From NCBI RefSeq assembly GCF_029338575.1, contig NZ_CP119992.1, positions 372,001-436,000 on the forward strand: a stretch of 64,000 bases of DNA, written 5' to 3'. A program made the translations under genes and the position numbers. This document shows, piece after piece, positions 1 through 8,375 of this stretch. How positions within the stretch are numbered: position 1 is the first letter of the stretch; the number at the start of each line of letters is the position of its first letter. The DNA is from Halomarina halobia. Its GTDB lineage: Archaea; Halobacteriota; Halobacteria; Halobacteriales; Haloarculaceae. Under the pieces are notes generated by a model that did no database searches, had not been told where the DNA came from, and saw only the letters and a program-made list of their open reading frames with translations.

Positions 1-705
1 CTCGCCGACCTCACGGCGGCCACCTTCGCCGTGCAGGCGACGATGTTCGCGCTGTTCGAGCGCGAGATCGGCCGGGGCGGCAGCGGCGAGGGGCAGGTGG
101 TGGACGTGAGCCTCTACGAACCGCTCTTCCGGCTGTTCGTCGGCGACGTCGAGGCGTACGACAGGCAGGGGCTCGTCGCCGAGCGCACCGGCAACCGCCA
201 CCCGAACGCCGCCCCGCGGAACGTCTACGAGACGGAGGACGGCTACATGACGCTCTCGGCCTCGAACCAGCGGACCTTCGAGCGCGTCGCCGAGGCCATC
301 GACCGCCCGGACATCGTCGAGGACGAGCGCTTCGCCACCAACGACCGGCGCGTCGAGAACGCCGAAGCGCTCGACGCGATCATCGAGTCGTGGACGCGCG
401 AGCGCACCACGGCGGCGGCCATAGAGCGCATGGAGGCCGCGGACGCCATCGTCGGCCCCGTCTACGACATCGCCGACATCTTCGAGGACGAGCAGTACGC
501 CGCCCGCGGGGACATCGTGGAGGTGGACGACCCGGACGTCGGCCCCCTGAAGACCGCCGCGACGGTCCCGAAGTTCTCGCGCACGCCGGGCGCGGTCGAA
601 CACGCCGGGGCGGGCCACGGCGAACACAACGAGGAGGTGTTCCTGGGGGAGCTTGGACTCGACGAGGCGACGTACGCGGACCTCCGCGACCGGGGGATCG
701 TCTGA
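1..705 (+). CDS. Class III (CaiB/BaiF) CoA-transferase, 5'-truncated by window edge
   Basis: The frame is open from base 1, so this is the C-terminal 234 residues of a protein of the usual ~400-residue size. The opening residues (LADLTAATFAVQATMFAL) match the 'DLTAA..A..G...AL..RE' segment of family III CoA-transferases, followed by the GQGQ/GEGQ-VDVSLYE stretch and a 'TGNRHPNAAPRNVY' loop typical of the family. Members move CoA between carboxylic acids through a catalytic Asp that would lie upstream, outside the window. Its TGA shares one base with the ATG of the next gene (TGATG), so the two are translationally coupled and probably act in one pathway. The acid substrate cannot be read from sequence. 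Confidence 0.88.
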   Translation, partial: LADLTAATFAVQATMFALFEREIGRGGSGEGQVVDVSLYEPLFRLFVGDVEAYDRQGLVAERTGNRHPNAAPRNVYETEDGYMTLSASNQRTFERVAEAIDRPDIVEDERFATNDRRVENAEALDAIIESWTRERTTAAAIERMEAADAIVGPVYDIADIFEDEQYAARGDIVEVDDPDVGPLKTAATVPKFSRTPGAVEHAGAGHGEHNEEVFLGELGLDEATYADLRDRGIV

Positions 706-1793
706 TGTACCTCGCCGACGTCACGCTGCGCGAGGGCGACCAGATGCCCGGCCGCGAGTACGCCGCCGAGGCGAAGGTGCGGGCCGGACGCGCGCTCGAC
801 CGCCTCGGCGTGGACGCGATCCAGGCCGGCTTCCCGGTCACCGGCGAGAAGGACGTGCAGGTGATCGGGGAACTCGCCGCCGAGTGCGAGGCGGACGTCG
901 TCGCCCTGGCGCGGGCCGTGTCGGGCGACGTGGACGCCGCGCTCGACGCCGAGGCCGACGTGATCGAGGTGTTCGGTCCCGTCTCCGACCTCCAACTGGA
1001 GTACGCCCTCGGGACCTCCCGCGGGTCGATGTTCGAGCAGTTCGACGCCGCCATAGACCGGGTGCGTGACGGCGGCGCGACGCCCCACCTCACGCTCGTC
1101 GACGCCTTCCGCACGGAGCGCGAGCACCTGCTCGAGGCGTTCGACCGCTACGCCGACGTGCCGATGATCACCCTCGCGGACACGGTCGGCGCGCGGACGC
1201 CCGCCTCGCTCCGCGGCGACCTCGACGCGCTCGCGGCCGACGTCGACCTCTCGCGTGCGGGCGTCCACCTCCACGACGACCTCGGCTGCGCGACGGCGAA
1301 CGCGCTCGCGGCCCACGAGGCCGGCGTCGGCAAGGCCGACGTGTCGGTCGCCTCGCTGGGCGAGCGCGCGGGCAACCCCGCGCTGGAGGAGGTCGTCGTC
1401 GCGGGCGTCGTCGAGCACGGGGAGTCGTTCGGCGTCACCGCCTCGGAACTCGTCCCCGCCTGCCGCGAGGTGCTCGACGCGCTTGGCGAGTCGATCCCGC
1501 CGCGGAAGGCGATCCTCGGCTCCGAGGTGACGGAGCACGAGTCCGGCATCCACACCGCCGCGATGCTGCGCGAGCCGCGCGCGTTCGAACCGTTCGACCC
1601 CGGCGACTTCGGCGGCGAGCGCCGGCTCGTCTTCGGAGCCGGGACGGGGCGGTCGGGCGCGCGCCAGCTACTCGGTCGGGCCGGCGCGCCGACGGACGAC
1701 GAGACGGTCGCCGTCTACCTCGACCGCCTCGCCGCCGAGGGACCGCTCGACACGGAGGAGGCGGTCGAACTGGCGCGCCGCGAGTTCGCCTGA
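705..1793 (+). CDS. Homocitrate/isopropylmalate/citramalate synthase-like HMGL-family enzyme
   Basis: 362-residue TIM-barrel carbon-carbon ligase/lyase. The N-terminal LREGDQMPG motif (residues 8-16, catalytic Arg9) and the metal-binding HLHDD motif (His188, His190) followed by LGCATANALAAHEAG and GERAGNPALEEVV are the hallmarks of the LeuA/NifV/AksA group. Length fits the short forms without the C-terminal LeuA regulatory domain. ATG at 705 was chosen because it overlaps the stop of the CoA-transferase and gives the standard N-terminus; the open frame upstream is a shadow. A coupled CoA-transferase suggests formation or cleavage of a 2-hydroxy-dicarboxylate such as citramalate, or an HMG-CoA-lyase-like role. 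Which one is inference. Confidence 0.85.
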   Translation: MYLADVTLREGDQMPGREYAAEAKVRAGRALDRLGVDAIQAGFPVTGEKDVQVIGELAAECEADVVALARAVSGDVDAALDAEADVIEVFGPVSDLQLEYALGTSRGSMFEQFDAAIDRVRDGGATPHLTLVDAFRTEREHLLEAFDRYADVPMITLADTVGARTPASLRGDLDALAADVDLSRAGVHLHDDLGCATANALAAHEAGVGKADVSVASLGERAGNPALEEVVVAGVVEHGESFGVTASELVPACREVLDALGESIPPRKAILGSEVTEHESGIHTAAMLREPRAFEPFDPGDFGGERRLVFGAGTGRSGARQLLGRAGAPTDDETVAVYLDRLAAEGPLDTEEAVELARREFA

Positions 1794-1812
1794 CGGCCGG
1801 CCCCTCGGACGA

Positions 1813-1824
1813 CAGTGTATACTG
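1813..1824. promoter_or_regulatory. Imperfect dyad CAGTGTATACTG upstream of the HTH regulator
   Basis: The site reads CAGTGTATACTG. The outer CAGT/ACTG arms are symmetric and the core holds GTATAC. It lies 20 nt past the lyase stop and about 120 nt before the regulator start, and resembles the perfect dyad at 1891-1906. It could be a second half of an operator pair or lie in the lyase 3' region by chance. Confidence 0.4.
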
Positions 1825-1890
1825 CCGGCTGTACGTCCCTGCCGAACCTCGATACGCCGTGCGCCGAGCTTCGGAAGCGGGCACGGCCGA

Positions 1891-1906
1891 CAGTATACTT
1901 ATACTG
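1891..1906. promoter_or_regulatory. Perfect 7-2-7 palindrome with TATA core (operator/promoter of HTH regulator)
   Basis: CAGTATA-ct-TATACTG is a perfect 7-bp inverted repeat with a 2-bp spacer. It contains TATA-like sequence in both directions and ends 37 nt before the GTG start at 1944. The symmetry over a TATA box is what an autoregulatory repressor site would look like. The likely binder is the HTH protein encoded directly downstream, which is inference. Confidence 0.55.
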
Positions 1907-1943
1907 ACGGACTCCCCTATGCCCTCCAACGAGGGGGCCGGCC

Positions 1944-2570
1944 GTGTATCAAGCCGAACTACACTTACAGCAGGAGAAGGAGTGCGTGCTCACCGACCTC
2001 GCGCGCGAGGTGGACGCGCCGCTCGACATCGAGATCGAGGAGCTACACGACCACAACGTCACGTTCGTCCTGCACGCCGGGGAGCGCGCCGGATCGTGGT
2101 ACGACCGCCTCTCCGACGCCGACGCCGTCCACCACGTCCAGCGCCTCGACGGCGAGGCGCTGCTGGTCACCAAGCACTCCTGCGGCGCGTACGCCGCCGT
2201 CTCGAAGAACCACGGCGTCCTCCGTCGCGTGAACCGCATCGGTCCGCGACAGCGCGTCTACCACGTCCTCGTCTTCCAGCGGGAGGACCTGAAGGCGATC
2301 ATCGAGGAGTTCCGCTCCATCGGGCTCGTCACGCTGGGACAGCTGACGGAGTTCGGCGGCGCGACCTCGGCGCTCACGACGCGCCAGCGCGAGGTGATCG
2401 AGACGGCGCTCGAGGCGGGCTACTTCCAGTGGCCCCGGGAGGTCACGAGCGAGGAACTCGCCGCCGACCTCGGCATCAGCCGCCCGACGTTCCTCGAACA
2501 CCTGCGGAAGGCCGAGGGGACGCTCCTCACCCAGCTTCTCGACGAGACGGACGGCCGCACGCGGTGGTAG
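1944..2570 (+). CDS. HTH-10 (Bat/bacterio-opsin-activator type) transcriptional regulator
   Basis: 208 residues. The C-terminal third (about 148-205) holds the HTH-10 helix-turn-helix: LTTRQREVIETALEAGYF, then EVTSEELAADLGISRPTFLEHL. This domain defines the haloarchaeal bacterio-opsin-activator family. The N-terminal ~140 residues form a ligand-sensing region of unknown specificity with no PAS or GAF signature I can recognise. The GTG start at 1944 is the longest sensible start and gives MYQAELHL. The gene lies between the CoA-transferase/lyase pair and hyuAB on the same strand, so it is the natural candidate to control one or both. The palindromes at 1813-1824, 1891-1906 and 2593-2606 flank it. 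Confidence 0.85.
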   Translation: MYQAELHLQQEKECVLTDLAREVDAPLDIEIEELHDHNVTFVLHAGERAGSWYDRLSDADAVHHVQRLDGEALLVTKHSCGAYAAVSKNHGVLRRVNRIGPRQRVYHVLVFQREDLKAIIEEFRSIGLVTLGQLTEFGGATSALTTRQREVIETALEAGYFQWPREVTSEELAADLGISRPTFLEHLRKAEGTLLTQLLDETDGRTRW

Positions 2571-2592
2571 TGACATAAACAGCCAACCTGCG

Positions 2593-2606
2593 AAGGGTGA
2601 ACCCTT
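2593..2606. promoter_or_regulatory. Perfect 6-2-6 palindrome upstream of hyuA
   Basis: AAGGGT-ga-ACCCTT is a perfect inverted repeat ending 38 nt before the hyuA ATG. A TATA-like CATAAAC lies just upstream at about 2574-2580, which would place transcription start within or next to the palindrome. Position and symmetry suggest an operator for the hydantoinase genes. Confidence 0.45.
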
Positions 2607-2644
2607 AGCCCCGGTCGGACGGAGGTCCACCCGAGAGTGAGACA

Positions 2645-4708
2645 ATGACTTACAATCTCGGTGTCGACGTGGGCGGCACCTTCACTGACGTGCTCGTCTT
2701 CGACGAGGTCACGAACGCGCTCACCATCGACAAGGTACTCTCGACGCCCGAGAATCCCTCGCGAGGGGTTCTCAGTGGCGTCGAGGCGGCGATGGGGAAG
2801 GCGGACGCCCGCATGGACGAACTCGGCCTCGTCTTCCACGGGACGACCGTCGTCACGAACATGCTCCTGGAGGAGACCGGCGCGCGCGTCGGCCTGCTCA
2901 CGACGAGGGGGCACGAACAGATCCTCCACCTCGCGCGCGCCTGGACGCCCGGCCCGCTCTACGGCTGGATGGCGATGGAGAAGCCGGAACCGCTCGCCGA
3001 CCTCGTCGACACGCGCGGCCTCGACGCCCGGGTGAGTGCGCCCGACGGCGAGGTCGCGACCCCGGTCGACCCGGACCAGGTGCGGGCGGCCGCGGCCGAC
3101 CTCGTCGACTCGGGCGTCGAGGCGCTCACCGTCGCCCTGCTCAACTCATATCTCAACCCCGAGCAGGAGCGCCGGGTACGGGAGGTCGTCGAGGCGGAGT
3201 ACCCCGACCTCCCCGTCTCGGTCTCCTCCGAGATTGTCACGGAGTACGGCGAGTACGAGCGCACCCTCACGACCGTCATCAACGACTACGCCCGCCCGCA
3301 GGTGATCCGCTACCTCGACGACCTCGACGCGGAACTCCGGGAGTCCGGGTCCTCGGCCGCGCTGAACGTGGTCCGCTCGGACGGCGGGATCATGTCCACC
3401 GACGCGGCCAAGCGCCGCCCCGTGGAACTCGCGCTCTCCGGGCCGAGCGGGGGCGTCGTCGGGGCCGCGACGATCGCGGAGCGCAAGGGCGTCCCGAACG
3501 TCCTCACGCTCGACATGGGCGGCACCTCGACCGACGTGAGCCTCGTCGAGGACGGTCAGCCCTCGACGACGAGACAGACCAGGGTCGGCTACCGCGAGTT
3601 CAAGTCGCGGGCCGTCGACGTCAACACGGTCGGCGCGGGAGGCGGCTCCATCGCGCGCGTCCAGATCAACGGCTCGCTCGTCGTCGGCCCCGACAGCGCC
3701 GGGGCGGATCCCGGCCCCGCCTGCTACGGACGCGGCGGCACCGATCCGACCGTCACGGACGCGAACGTCGTCCTCGGGCGCATCCCGCCGTCGGTGAAGC
3801 TCGGCGGCGACCTCGAACTCGACCGCGAGGCGGCCCGGACTGCCATCGAGAGCGTCGCCGAGGAGCGCGGCTCGACCGTCGAGGAGGCAGCGCAGGCCGT
3901 CCTCGACCTCGTCAACGAGAACATGTACGGCGCGCTGCGCGTGGTGAGCGTCGAGCGCGGGTACGACCCCCGCGAGTTCGGCCTCGTCGCCTTCGGCGGC
4001 GCGGGACCGATGCACGCCAACGCGCTCGCGGACCTCATCGGCTCCTACCCGCTGATCGTCCCGCCCGCCCCGGGGGTCATGTCCGCGTTCGGCTTCCTCA
4101 CCAGCGACATCCAGAACGAGTTCTCGGAGACGTACCTCAGGACCGAACGCGACGTGGGCGGGCGAGACCTGCGGGACGCGCTCGACACCCTCGAGACTGA
4201 GGCCGCGGACTGGCTCCGCTCGGAGGGCGTCGAGGAGGCGGATCACCGCTTCGACTACTTCGCCGACTGCCGGTACTTCCGCCAGGACATCCAGATGTCC
4301 ATCCCCGTCGACACCGACGACCTCGTGAACGGCCCGGGGATCGAGGGGTTGAAGGCGGCGTTCGAGGCTCGCCACGAGCGGCAGTTCGACTTCTCGCTCG
4401 ACGCGCCGCTCGAGATCGCCACCCTCCGGGTCATCGGCCGCGGTACGATCGAGGGAGTGGACCTCGAGGCCCGCGAGATCGGCGGCGAGGATCCCTCCCG
4501 GGCGCGGGTCGCCACCCACGAGGTGTACTTCAATGACGAGTACCACGACACGCCGGTCTACGAGCGGGGGGCGCTCGCGCCGGGGAACGTGATCGACGGC
4601 CCGGCGATCGTCGTCGAGGACGACGCGACGGTGGTGCTACAGCCGGACCACGCGGCGACGGTGGATCGCTTCGAATCGCTGGAGATCACCCGAGGTGAGG
4701 GACAATGA
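2645..4708 (+). CDS. hyuA: N-methylhydantoinase / 5-oxoprolinase family subunit A (HyuA)
   Basis: 687 residues, normal for HyuA. The N-terminus holds the actin-fold phosphate loop LGVDVGGTFTDVLVFD (about residues 5-20). A second nucleotide-binding block TLDMGGTSTDVSLV lies near residue 290, and the GGGS turn (VNTVGAGGGSIARV) and FGGAGPMHA motif follow. The family (hydantoinase A, 5-oxoprolinase, acetone carboxylase beta) couples ATP hydrolysis to cyclic amide opening or carboxylation. It overlaps hyuB by 4 nt (ATGA), and an N-carbamoylsarcosine-amidase-like gene follows, which favours an ATP-dependent N-methylhydantoin or hydantoin amidohydrolase over acetone carboxylase; no third small acetone carboxylase subunit is present. 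Substrate is inference. Confidence 0.9.
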   Translation: MTYNLGVDVGGTFTDVLVFDEVTNALTIDKVLSTPENPSRGVLSGVEAAMGKADARMDELGLVFHGTTVVTNMLLEETGARVGLLTTRGHEQILHLARAWTPGPLYGWMAMEKPEPLADLVDTRGLDARVSAPDGEVATPVDPDQVRAAAADLVDSGVEALTVALLNSYLNPEQERRVREVVEAEYPDLPVSVSSEIVTEYGEYERTLTTVINDYARPQVIRYLDDLDAELRESGSSAALNVVRSDGGIMSTDAAKRRPVELALSGPSGGVVGAATIAERKGVPNVLTLDMGGTSTDVSLVEDGQPSTTRQTRVGYREFKSRAVDVNTVGAGGGSIARVQINGSLVVGPDSAGADPGPACYGRGGTDPTVTDANVVLGRIPPSVKLGGDLELDREAARTAIESVAEERGSTVEEAAQAVLDLVNENMYGALRVVSVERGYDPREFGLVAFGGAGPMHANALADLIGSYPLIVPPAPGVMSAFGFLTSDIQNEFSETYLRTERDVGGRDLRDALDTLETEAADWLRSEGVEEADHRFDYFADCRYFRQDIQMSIPVDTDDLVNGPGIEGLKAAFEARHERQFDFSLDAPLEIATLRVIGRGTIEGVDLEAREIGGEDPSRARVATHEVYFNDEYHDTPVYERGALAPGNVIDGPAIVVEDDATVVLQPDHAATVDRFESLEITRGEGQ

Positions 4709-6558
4709 GTACCGAACCGGACTTCGTCGGGGAGCACGACATCGACCAGACCACGCTCGACATCGTCGAGAGCACGCTCGCGAACACCCGCTACGAGATG
4801 GACCGCGTCGTCGAGACGACGGCCATCTCGCCGGTGATCCGCGAGCAGTCGGACCAGTTCCCCATGATGGCCGACCGGAAGGGACGCATGATCATGGGGC
4901 AGTTCGGCAGCGCCATCGAGGACATCATCGCCAACGCGCCGTTCGACTGGGACGACCTGAACGACGGCGACGTGATCGCCACGAACGACCCCTACATGTG
5001 CGAGGGGGCGATCTCACACACGCCGGACGTGCTGCTCCTGCGGCCGATCTTCTACGAGGGGGACCTCGTCGGGTTCTCGAGCCAGTGGGGGAACCTGATG
5101 GACGTCGGCGGGAAGACGCCGGGGAGCATCCCCATCGACGCCTCGACGATCTTCGAGGAGGGCGTCCGCCTCCCGCCGACGAAGCTCTACAGGGGGGGCG
5201 TCTTCGACGAGGGGCTGTTGGAGACGTTCAAGCACAACACCCGCCTGCCCGCCCACGCCGAGGCGGACATCAAGGCGCTCGCCGCGGGCACCGCGACCGC
5301 CGAGGCGCGCATCCAGGAGCTCTGTGCGCGCTTCGGGAAGGACACCTACCTCGAGGCCTGCGACGCCATCCTGAATCGCACGCGCGAGGGCGTCACCCGG
5401 CTCATCCGCGACCTGCTCCCGGAGGGCGAGACGTTCGTCTTCGAGGACTTCGCGGACGACGACGGGCGGGGTAACGGCCCGATCAAGCTCCACATGGAGC
5501 TGTACCGGGAGGGCGACGAGCTGTTCATCGACTGGACCGGCACGGACGAGCAGGTGCCGGGGACGGTGAACTTCCTCCTGAACGAGAACATGTTCAAGAT
5601 GTTCGTCGGGGTGTTCCTCATCATGGCGTTCGACCCGCAGTTGACGTTCAACGACGGGTTCTACGACCGGATCAACGTGGAGATCCCCGAGGGCACGGTG
5701 CTGAAGCCGGAGTTCCCGGCGGCGCTCGGCAACCGCCTCACGCTCATGGCGCGGCACTTCGACATCCTCCAGGCGGTGTTCTCCGACGCGCTCGGCGAGC
5801 AGTTCTCCGTCGCGGGGAGCTACGGCACCAGCCCGAACCTCGTCTACGCGGGGACCGACTCCGAGGGCAACGACTTCCAGCTGCTCGAGATCCTCTACGG
5901 CGGCATCCCGGCCCGTCCCGGCGGCGACGGCCTCGACGGCCACTCCTGGTGGCCGCTGTTCAAGACCGTCCCCGTCGAGTACCAGGAGGCGTACTACCCC
6001 CTCACCGTCGAGGAGTACAGCGCCCGCGCGGACACCGGCGGGGCGGGTCAGTTCCGCGGGGGCCACGGCGTCAGGAAGGTGTACACCTTCGAGGAGGACG
6101 GCGCGATCACGTTCCAGGACGACCGCGCGGTCACCTATCCCTACGGCGTCGACGGGGGGAGCCACGCCCAGCCGTCGCGAAAGCGGCTGCTTCGCACCGA
6201 CGGGACCGAGGAGGAACTCCCCTCCAAGGTCGAGAACGTCCCCGTGCGAGCGGGCGACAGGCTCGTCTTCGAGACGGCGGGCGGCGGCGGTCTCAGAGAC
6301 CCCTTGGAGCGCGACCCCGACCTCGTCGCCCGGGAGGTCGAGCGCGGGCTGATCAGCGCGGACGCCGCCCGCGAGGAGTACGGCGTCGCGGTGGGCGACG
6401 GCGCGGCCGTCGCCGACGAGACCGAATCGCTCCGCGCCCGACTGCGCGGCGAGCGCGAGGAGCTCCCGGGGTTCGACTTCGGACCGCTCCCCGACGAGGA
6501 GACGCTGGCCGAACAGATCGCGGAGGAGCGACGGGCGTTCGACGCCCGCCGCGAGTGA
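4705..6558 (+). CDS. hyuB: N-methylhydantoinase / 5-oxoprolinase family subunit B (HyuB)
   Basis: 617 residues, typical for HyuB. Family landmarks visible: the N-terminal block around residues 18-60 (STLANTRYEMDRVVETTAIS), 'DVIATNDPYMCEGAISHTPDV' in the 80s-100s, the 'GTDEQVPGTVNFLLNEN' region, 'YPLTVEEYSARADTGGAGQFRGGHGV' and the glycine-rich 'ETAGGGGLRDPLERDP' near the C-terminus. It is the catalytic partner of HyuA. Its ATG lies inside the HyuA stop (ATGA), preceded by a GAGGG-like ribosome-binding sequence, so the two subunits are co-translated. The C-terminal ~100 residues form a variable charged tail. Confidence 0.9.
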   Translation: MSTEPDFVGEHDIDQTTLDIVESTLANTRYEMDRVVETTAISPVIREQSDQFPMMADRKGRMIMGQFGSAIEDIIANAPFDWDDLNDGDVIATNDPYMCEGAISHTPDVLLLRPIFYEGDLVGFSSQWGNLMDVGGKTPGSIPIDASTIFEEGVRLPPTKLYRGGVFDEGLLETFKHNTRLPAHAEADIKALAAGTATAEARIQELCARFGKDTYLEACDAILNRTREGVTRLIRDLLPEGETFVFEDFADDDGRGNGPIKLHMELYREGDELFIDWTGTDEQVPGTVNFLLNENMFKMFVGVFLIMAFDPQLTFNDGFYDRINVEIPEGTVLKPEFPAALGNRLTLMARHFDILQAVFSDALGEQFSVAGSYGTSPNLVYAGTDSEGNDFQLLEILYGGIPARPGGDGLDGHSWWPLFKTVPVEYQEAYYPLTVEEYSARADTGGAGQFRGGHGVRKVYTFEEDGAITFQDDRAVTYPYGVDGGSHAQPSRKRLLRTDGTEEELPSKVENVPVRAGDRLVFETAGGGGLRDPLERDPDLVAREVERGLISADAAREEYGVAVGDGAAVADETESLRARLRGEREELPGFDFGPLPDEETLAEQIAEERRAFDARRE

Positions 6559-6562
6559 GACG

Positions 6563-7198
6563 ATGGAGGACGCACCGGACGCCGAGACCCGGGACGTCTA
6601 CGACCGCCGGGCGTTCGGCCGCGACGTGGGCTTCGGCGAGCGCCCCGCGCTCGTCGTCGTCGACCTCATCGAGGCGTTCACGGACCCCGAGACGAACCTC
6701 GGATCGAACGTCGATTCGGTGGTCGAGTCGACCGGTCGCCTCCTCGCGGCGTTCCGCGAGCGCGACCTGCCGCGGTACTTCACGACGGTCGCCTACGAGG
6801 AGTCCTACGGCGACGCGGGGGTGTTCGTCGAGAAGGTCCCCGCGCTGCGCGAGCTCCGGCTCGGCACCGACGCCGTCCGCGTGGACGAGCGCATCGCGCC
6901 GCGGGAGGGCGAGCGCGTGATCCTGAAGAAGTACGCGAGCGCCTTCTTCGGCACCGACCTCTCGACGGAGCTGACGACCGCGGGCGCGGACACGCTGGTC
7001 GTCGCGGGCGTCACGACCAGCGGCTGCGTCCGGGCGACGGCCGTCGACAGCCTCCAGCACGGCTACCGGACGATCGTCCCCCGCGACGCGGTCGGCGACC
7101 GGGCGGCGGAACCCCACCGCGCGAACCTCTTCGACATCGCCGCGAAGTACGGCGACGTGGTGACGACCGACGAGGTGCTCGCGGAACTGGGCGCGTAG
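6563..7198 (+). CDS. Isochorismatase-fold amidohydrolase, likely N-carbamoylsarcosine amidase
   Basis: 211 residues. The cysteine-hydrolase triad is visible: Asp34 in ALVVVDLIEAF, Lys122 in ILKKYASAFFGTDL, and Cys155 in VAGVTTSGCVRATAVDSLQHG. The SAFFGTDL and TTSGCVRATA blocks match N-carbamoylsarcosine amidase better than nicotinamidase or isochorismatase proper. It begins 4 nt after hyuB, so it belongs to the hyuAB operon. N-methylhydantoin opened by HyuAB would yield N-carbamoylsarcosine, which this enzyme would split to sarcosine, ammonia and carbon dioxide. The general hydrolase call is firm; the exact substrate rests on context. Confidence 0.82.
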   Translation: MEDAPDAETRDVYDRRAFGRDVGFGERPALVVVDLIEAFTDPETNLGSNVDSVVESTGRLLAAFRERDLPRYFTTVAYEESYGDAGVFVEKVPALRELRLGTDAVRVDERIAPREGERVILKKYASAFFGTDLSTELTTAGADTLVVAGVTTSGCVRATAVDSLQHGYRTIVPRDAVGDRAAEPHRANLFDIAAKYGDVVTTDEVLAELGA

Positions 7199-7199
7199 C

Positions 7200-8264
7200 T
7201 CAGAGCCCGGCCGTCAGGTCGAACGCCGACGCGCTCGCGCCGACCGCGCCGAGCAGCGTCGCGAGCGCGTCGAGGTCCTCGGTGTCGATCACCTCGACCG
7301 GCGTGTGCATGTAGCGGTTGGGTAGCCCGACGTTCGCCGAGGGGATGGCCCCGCGGGAGGCGAAGACGGCGTCGGCGTCCGTGCCGGTGGAACTCCCCGT
7401 CGCCTCCAGTTGCACGTCGATTCCTTCGGACTCGGCGACCGAGCGAATGCCCGCGACCAGGCCGCGGTGGTTCGCGCTCCCGCGGGCGACGACCGGCCCG
7501 CCGCCGAGTTTCACCGTCGTCGCCCGCTCCGAGGGCGTCTTCGGCGCGTCCGTCGCGTGGGTGACGTCCACGGCGACGAACGCGTCCGGCGCGAGGTCGA
7601 AGCCGACCATGCGCGCACCGTTCGCGCCGAGTTCCTCCTGCACCGTGGCGACGGCGTGGACGGTGACCTCGGCGTCGCGCGCTGCGGCCCGGCGCAACCC
7701 CTCGGCCGCCGCCCAGATCCCGACGCGGTTGTCCATCCCGCGCGCCGCGAGGCGCGTCCCCCGTAACGCCTCGACGCGCCCGACGATGGTGACGGGATCG
7801 CCCACCTCGACGAGTTCCTCCGCTTCCTCCCGCGAGCCGACGCCGATGTCGACGTAGATCTCGCGGATCTCGGGGACTGCGTCGTCGTCGCGGTCGCGCA
7901 GGTGGACCGCCGTCTGCCCCACGACGCCCGACACCGGCTCGTCGGCGTGGACGACGACGTGCTGGCCGCGCACGACGGTCCGGTCGGCCCCGCCGACGCG
8001 CGTCAGCGCGAGGAAGCCGTCGTCGTCGATATCCCGTATCATCAGGCCGATCTCGTCGGCGTGGCCGCCGAAGGCGATGGAGCGGTCGCTCTCGCTACCG
8101 CCGCCCTCGCGGGTGGCGACGGCGTTCCCGTAGGCGTCGACGCTCACGTCGTCGGCGAACTCGGAGACGTAGTCCACCCACGCGCGGAGCGCGGGTGACT
8201 CGAACCCCGAGGGGCTGTGCGTCGAGAGGAGGTCGTCGAGGAACTCGCGCTGCGGTCCGTCCAT
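7200..8264 (-). CDS. M42 family metallopeptidase (glutamyl aminopeptidase-like)
   Basis: 354 residues, typical of M42 aminopeptidases, which form tetrahedral dodecamers that trim peptides in the cytoplasm. Metal ligands and catalytic residues can be seen: FGGHADEIGLM (His68, Asp70), RGMDNRVG (bridging Asp), TVQEELGANG (catalytic Glu pair), VDVTHATD (Asp) and the C-terminal MHTPVEV (His). No signal peptide. The gene converges with the amidohydrolase gene, stop-to-stop within 2 nt. A short dyad GACGT-N4-ACGTC lies at 8286-8299, just upstream of the start, near a TATA-like sequence. Confidence 0.9.
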   Translation of the reverse strand: MDGPQREFLDDLLSTHSPSGFESPALRAWVDYVSEFADDVSVDAYGNAVATREGGGSESDRSIAFGGHADEIGLMIRDIDDDGFLALTRVGGADRTVVRGQHVVVHADEPVSGVVGQTAVHLRDRDDDAVPEIREIYVDIGVGSREEAEELVEVGDPVTIVGRVEALRGTRLAARGMDNRVGIWAAAEGLRRAAARDAEVTVHAVATVQEELGANGARMVGFDLAPDAFVAVDVTHATDAPKTPSERATTVKLGGGPVVARGSANHRGLVAGIRSVAESEGIDVQLEATGSSTGTDADAVFASRGAIPSANVGLPNRYMHTPVEVIDTEDLDALATLLGAVGASASAFDLTAGL

Positions 8265-8375
8265 GCGCGTTACTGTCTACTGCCGGACGTATCAACGTCT
8301 CGATGGTCGGGGGTGGCGACGCCCGATTCTCGCTGCCTGCCAAACGCTAAATCCCCGCGTCCCGATTGTGAACCC

